A stretch of 64,000 nucleotides of DNA, taken from Vibrio ziniensis. Lineage in GTDB: Bacteria > Pseudomonadota > Gammaproteobacteria > Enterobacterales > Vibrionaceae. Below the pieces are notes generated by a model. It did not search any database and was not told the DNA's origin. It saw only the letters and a list, made by a program, of their open reading frames with translations. Numbering within the stretch: the stretch's first letter is position 1; each line of letters starts with the position of its first letter. The stretch spans positions 434,001-498,000 of the forward strand of contig NZ_CP049332.1 in assembly GCF_011064285.1 (NCBI RefSeq). Direction: 5' to 3'. A program made the position numbers and the translations under genes. This document shows positions 63,312-64,000 of the stretch, in pieces.

Positions 63312-64000
63312 GTGAATTGTTGAGAATTTCGAATCTTAATATTGCAGTGGGTGAACGTCCTCTTCTGGAAAATGTGTCATTAGTAGTGAAGAAAGGTGAG
63401 CCTCTGGTCATTCTTGGTCAAACGGGCTCGGGAAAAAGTCTACTGATGAAATGGATTATGGCGAGCATTGATTCCTCATTGAATTGCAATGGCGACATTA
63501 GCATCCATGGTGAAGCTGTGAATATGGCACAGCGCCGCACTTTGTGGGGTTCTCAAATGGCTATGCTTCCTCAAGAGCCAATGACAACCCTCGATCCTTT
63601 AATGAAGTCTGGAGAGCAAGTCGCTGAAGTGTCTCGATTTGTTTTAGGGTTCAGCAAGCACCAAGCTCGTTTTATGGCGCAACAAGAACTTGAACGTTAT
63701 GGTTTGGCTCATACTTATCAAAAGCGAGTTGGCCAGCTCTCTGGTGGTATGGCTCAGCGTATGGCGATATGTGTTTCAACGGCTGCAAACGCTTCTATCA
63801 TACTGGCTGACGAACCAACCAAAGGTTTGGATGTGAATCGCCGAGATGATGTGGTCGATATGCTGCGTGACAAAACCAAAGATGACGGTTTAATCGTCGT
63901 TACCCATGATGTTGATGTTGCACTGCGTCTTGGCGGACAAATACTTGTTCTGCATTACGGAAAGGTGGTTGAACAAGGTCAAACGTTGCAAGTACTCGCT
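63308..64000 (+). CDS. ABC importer ATPase, DppD type, cut by right window edge
   Basis: 231 codons from the ATG at 63308, overlapping the DppC-type gene by four bases (ATGA), open to the last base of the window. Walker A GQTGSGKS, Q-loop region LPQEPMTTLDPL, signature LSGGMAQRMA, Walker B IILADEPTKGLDV, and switch His in VVTHDV. The LDP motif after the Q-loop is typical of peptide/nickel importer ATPases. A second ATPase probably follows outside. Confidence 0.93.
   Translation, partial: MSELLRISNLNIAVGERPLLENVSLVVKKGEPLVILGQTGSGKSLLMKWIMASIDSSLNCNGDISIHGEAVNMAQRRTLWGSQMAMLPQEPMTTLDPLMKSGEQVAEVSRFVLGFSKHQARFMAQQELERYGLAHTYQKRVGQLSGGMAQRMAICVSTAANASIILADEPTKGLDVNRRDDVVDMLRDKTKDDGLIVVTHDVDVALRLGGQILVLHYGKVVEQGQTLQVLA

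Overview
This window looks like a chromosomal segment of a nitrogen-fixing marine gammaproteobacterium, most likely a Vibrio of the diazotrophicus/natriegens type. The evidence is the combination of a molybdenum nitrogenase core cluster with typical Vibrio neighbours: a Lap-type type I secretion and c-di-GMP switch, a proline-utilisation block with an AraC-type regulator, lamB-malM, several HD-GYP proteins, CtlX and FapA. Species and replicon are inferences. No rRNA, tRNA, CRISPR array, prophage or recognisable insertion sequence was seen.

Layout. 1-1.6 kb: 3' part of a FapA/DUF342 gene. 1.8-7.9 kb (minus): lapC-lapG-lapD-lapB-like operon for export and retention of a large surface adhesin; the adhesin and the outer-membrane TolC partner are not here. 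8.2-8.8 kb: pdxH. 8.9-12.0 kb (minus): two tandem paralogous coiled-coil/PEGA proteins, one carrying a SUMF1-type domain. 12.4-19.1 kb: proline catabolism (AraC regulator, putA, a free-standing PutA C-terminal-like domain, putP). 19.3-21.7 kb: a small zinc-ribbon protein, an Lrp-type regulator and a coniferyl-aldehyde-dehydrogenase-like enzyme.

21.8-33.5 kb: the nif core. nifH-nifD-nifK-nifT-nifY-DUF6129 and nifE-nifN-nifX-fdxB form two transcription units. Each is preceded by a TGT-N10-ACA NifA site and a -24/-12 sigma-54 promoter. About 2 kb of non-nif cargo (EamA transporter, AlkD-like protein, small membrane protein) separates them. Together these genes encode the Fe protein, the MoFe protein, the NifEN cofactor scaffold, cofactor carriers and a dedicated ferredoxin. 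nifB, nifU, nifS, nifV, nifQ, nifM, nifL and nifA are absent and must lie elsewhere if the strain fixes nitrogen. A 93-base nested hairpin follows fdxB.

34-38 kb: tandem HD/HD-GYP phosphodiesterase, DUF2057 protein, and an IclR regulator paired with a ureohydrolase-like protein that has lost its metal ligands. 38.2-44.5 kb: a giant formate dehydrogenase fusion, divergent from a Tat-exported PhoX-type protein. 44.6-47.3 kb (minus): DUF445 protein and an ABC exporter. 47.8-52.8 kb: CtlX, a GAF/HD-GYP protein, histidine phosphatase, GNAT acetyltransferase, AlaX-like editing protein and an unknown helical protein. 52.9-57.4 kb: glgX divergent from lamB-malM with probable MalT boxes between them. 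57.5-60 kb: an unknown membrane protein, a small heat-shock protein and an unknown 92-residue protein. 60-64 kb: a peptide/opine/nickel-type ABC importer with a near-perfect Fur box; the operon runs off the right edge.

Start sites were moved inward from the longest open frame wherever a Shine-Dalgarno (SD) sequence, signal peptide or family alignment supported it; each case is noted.
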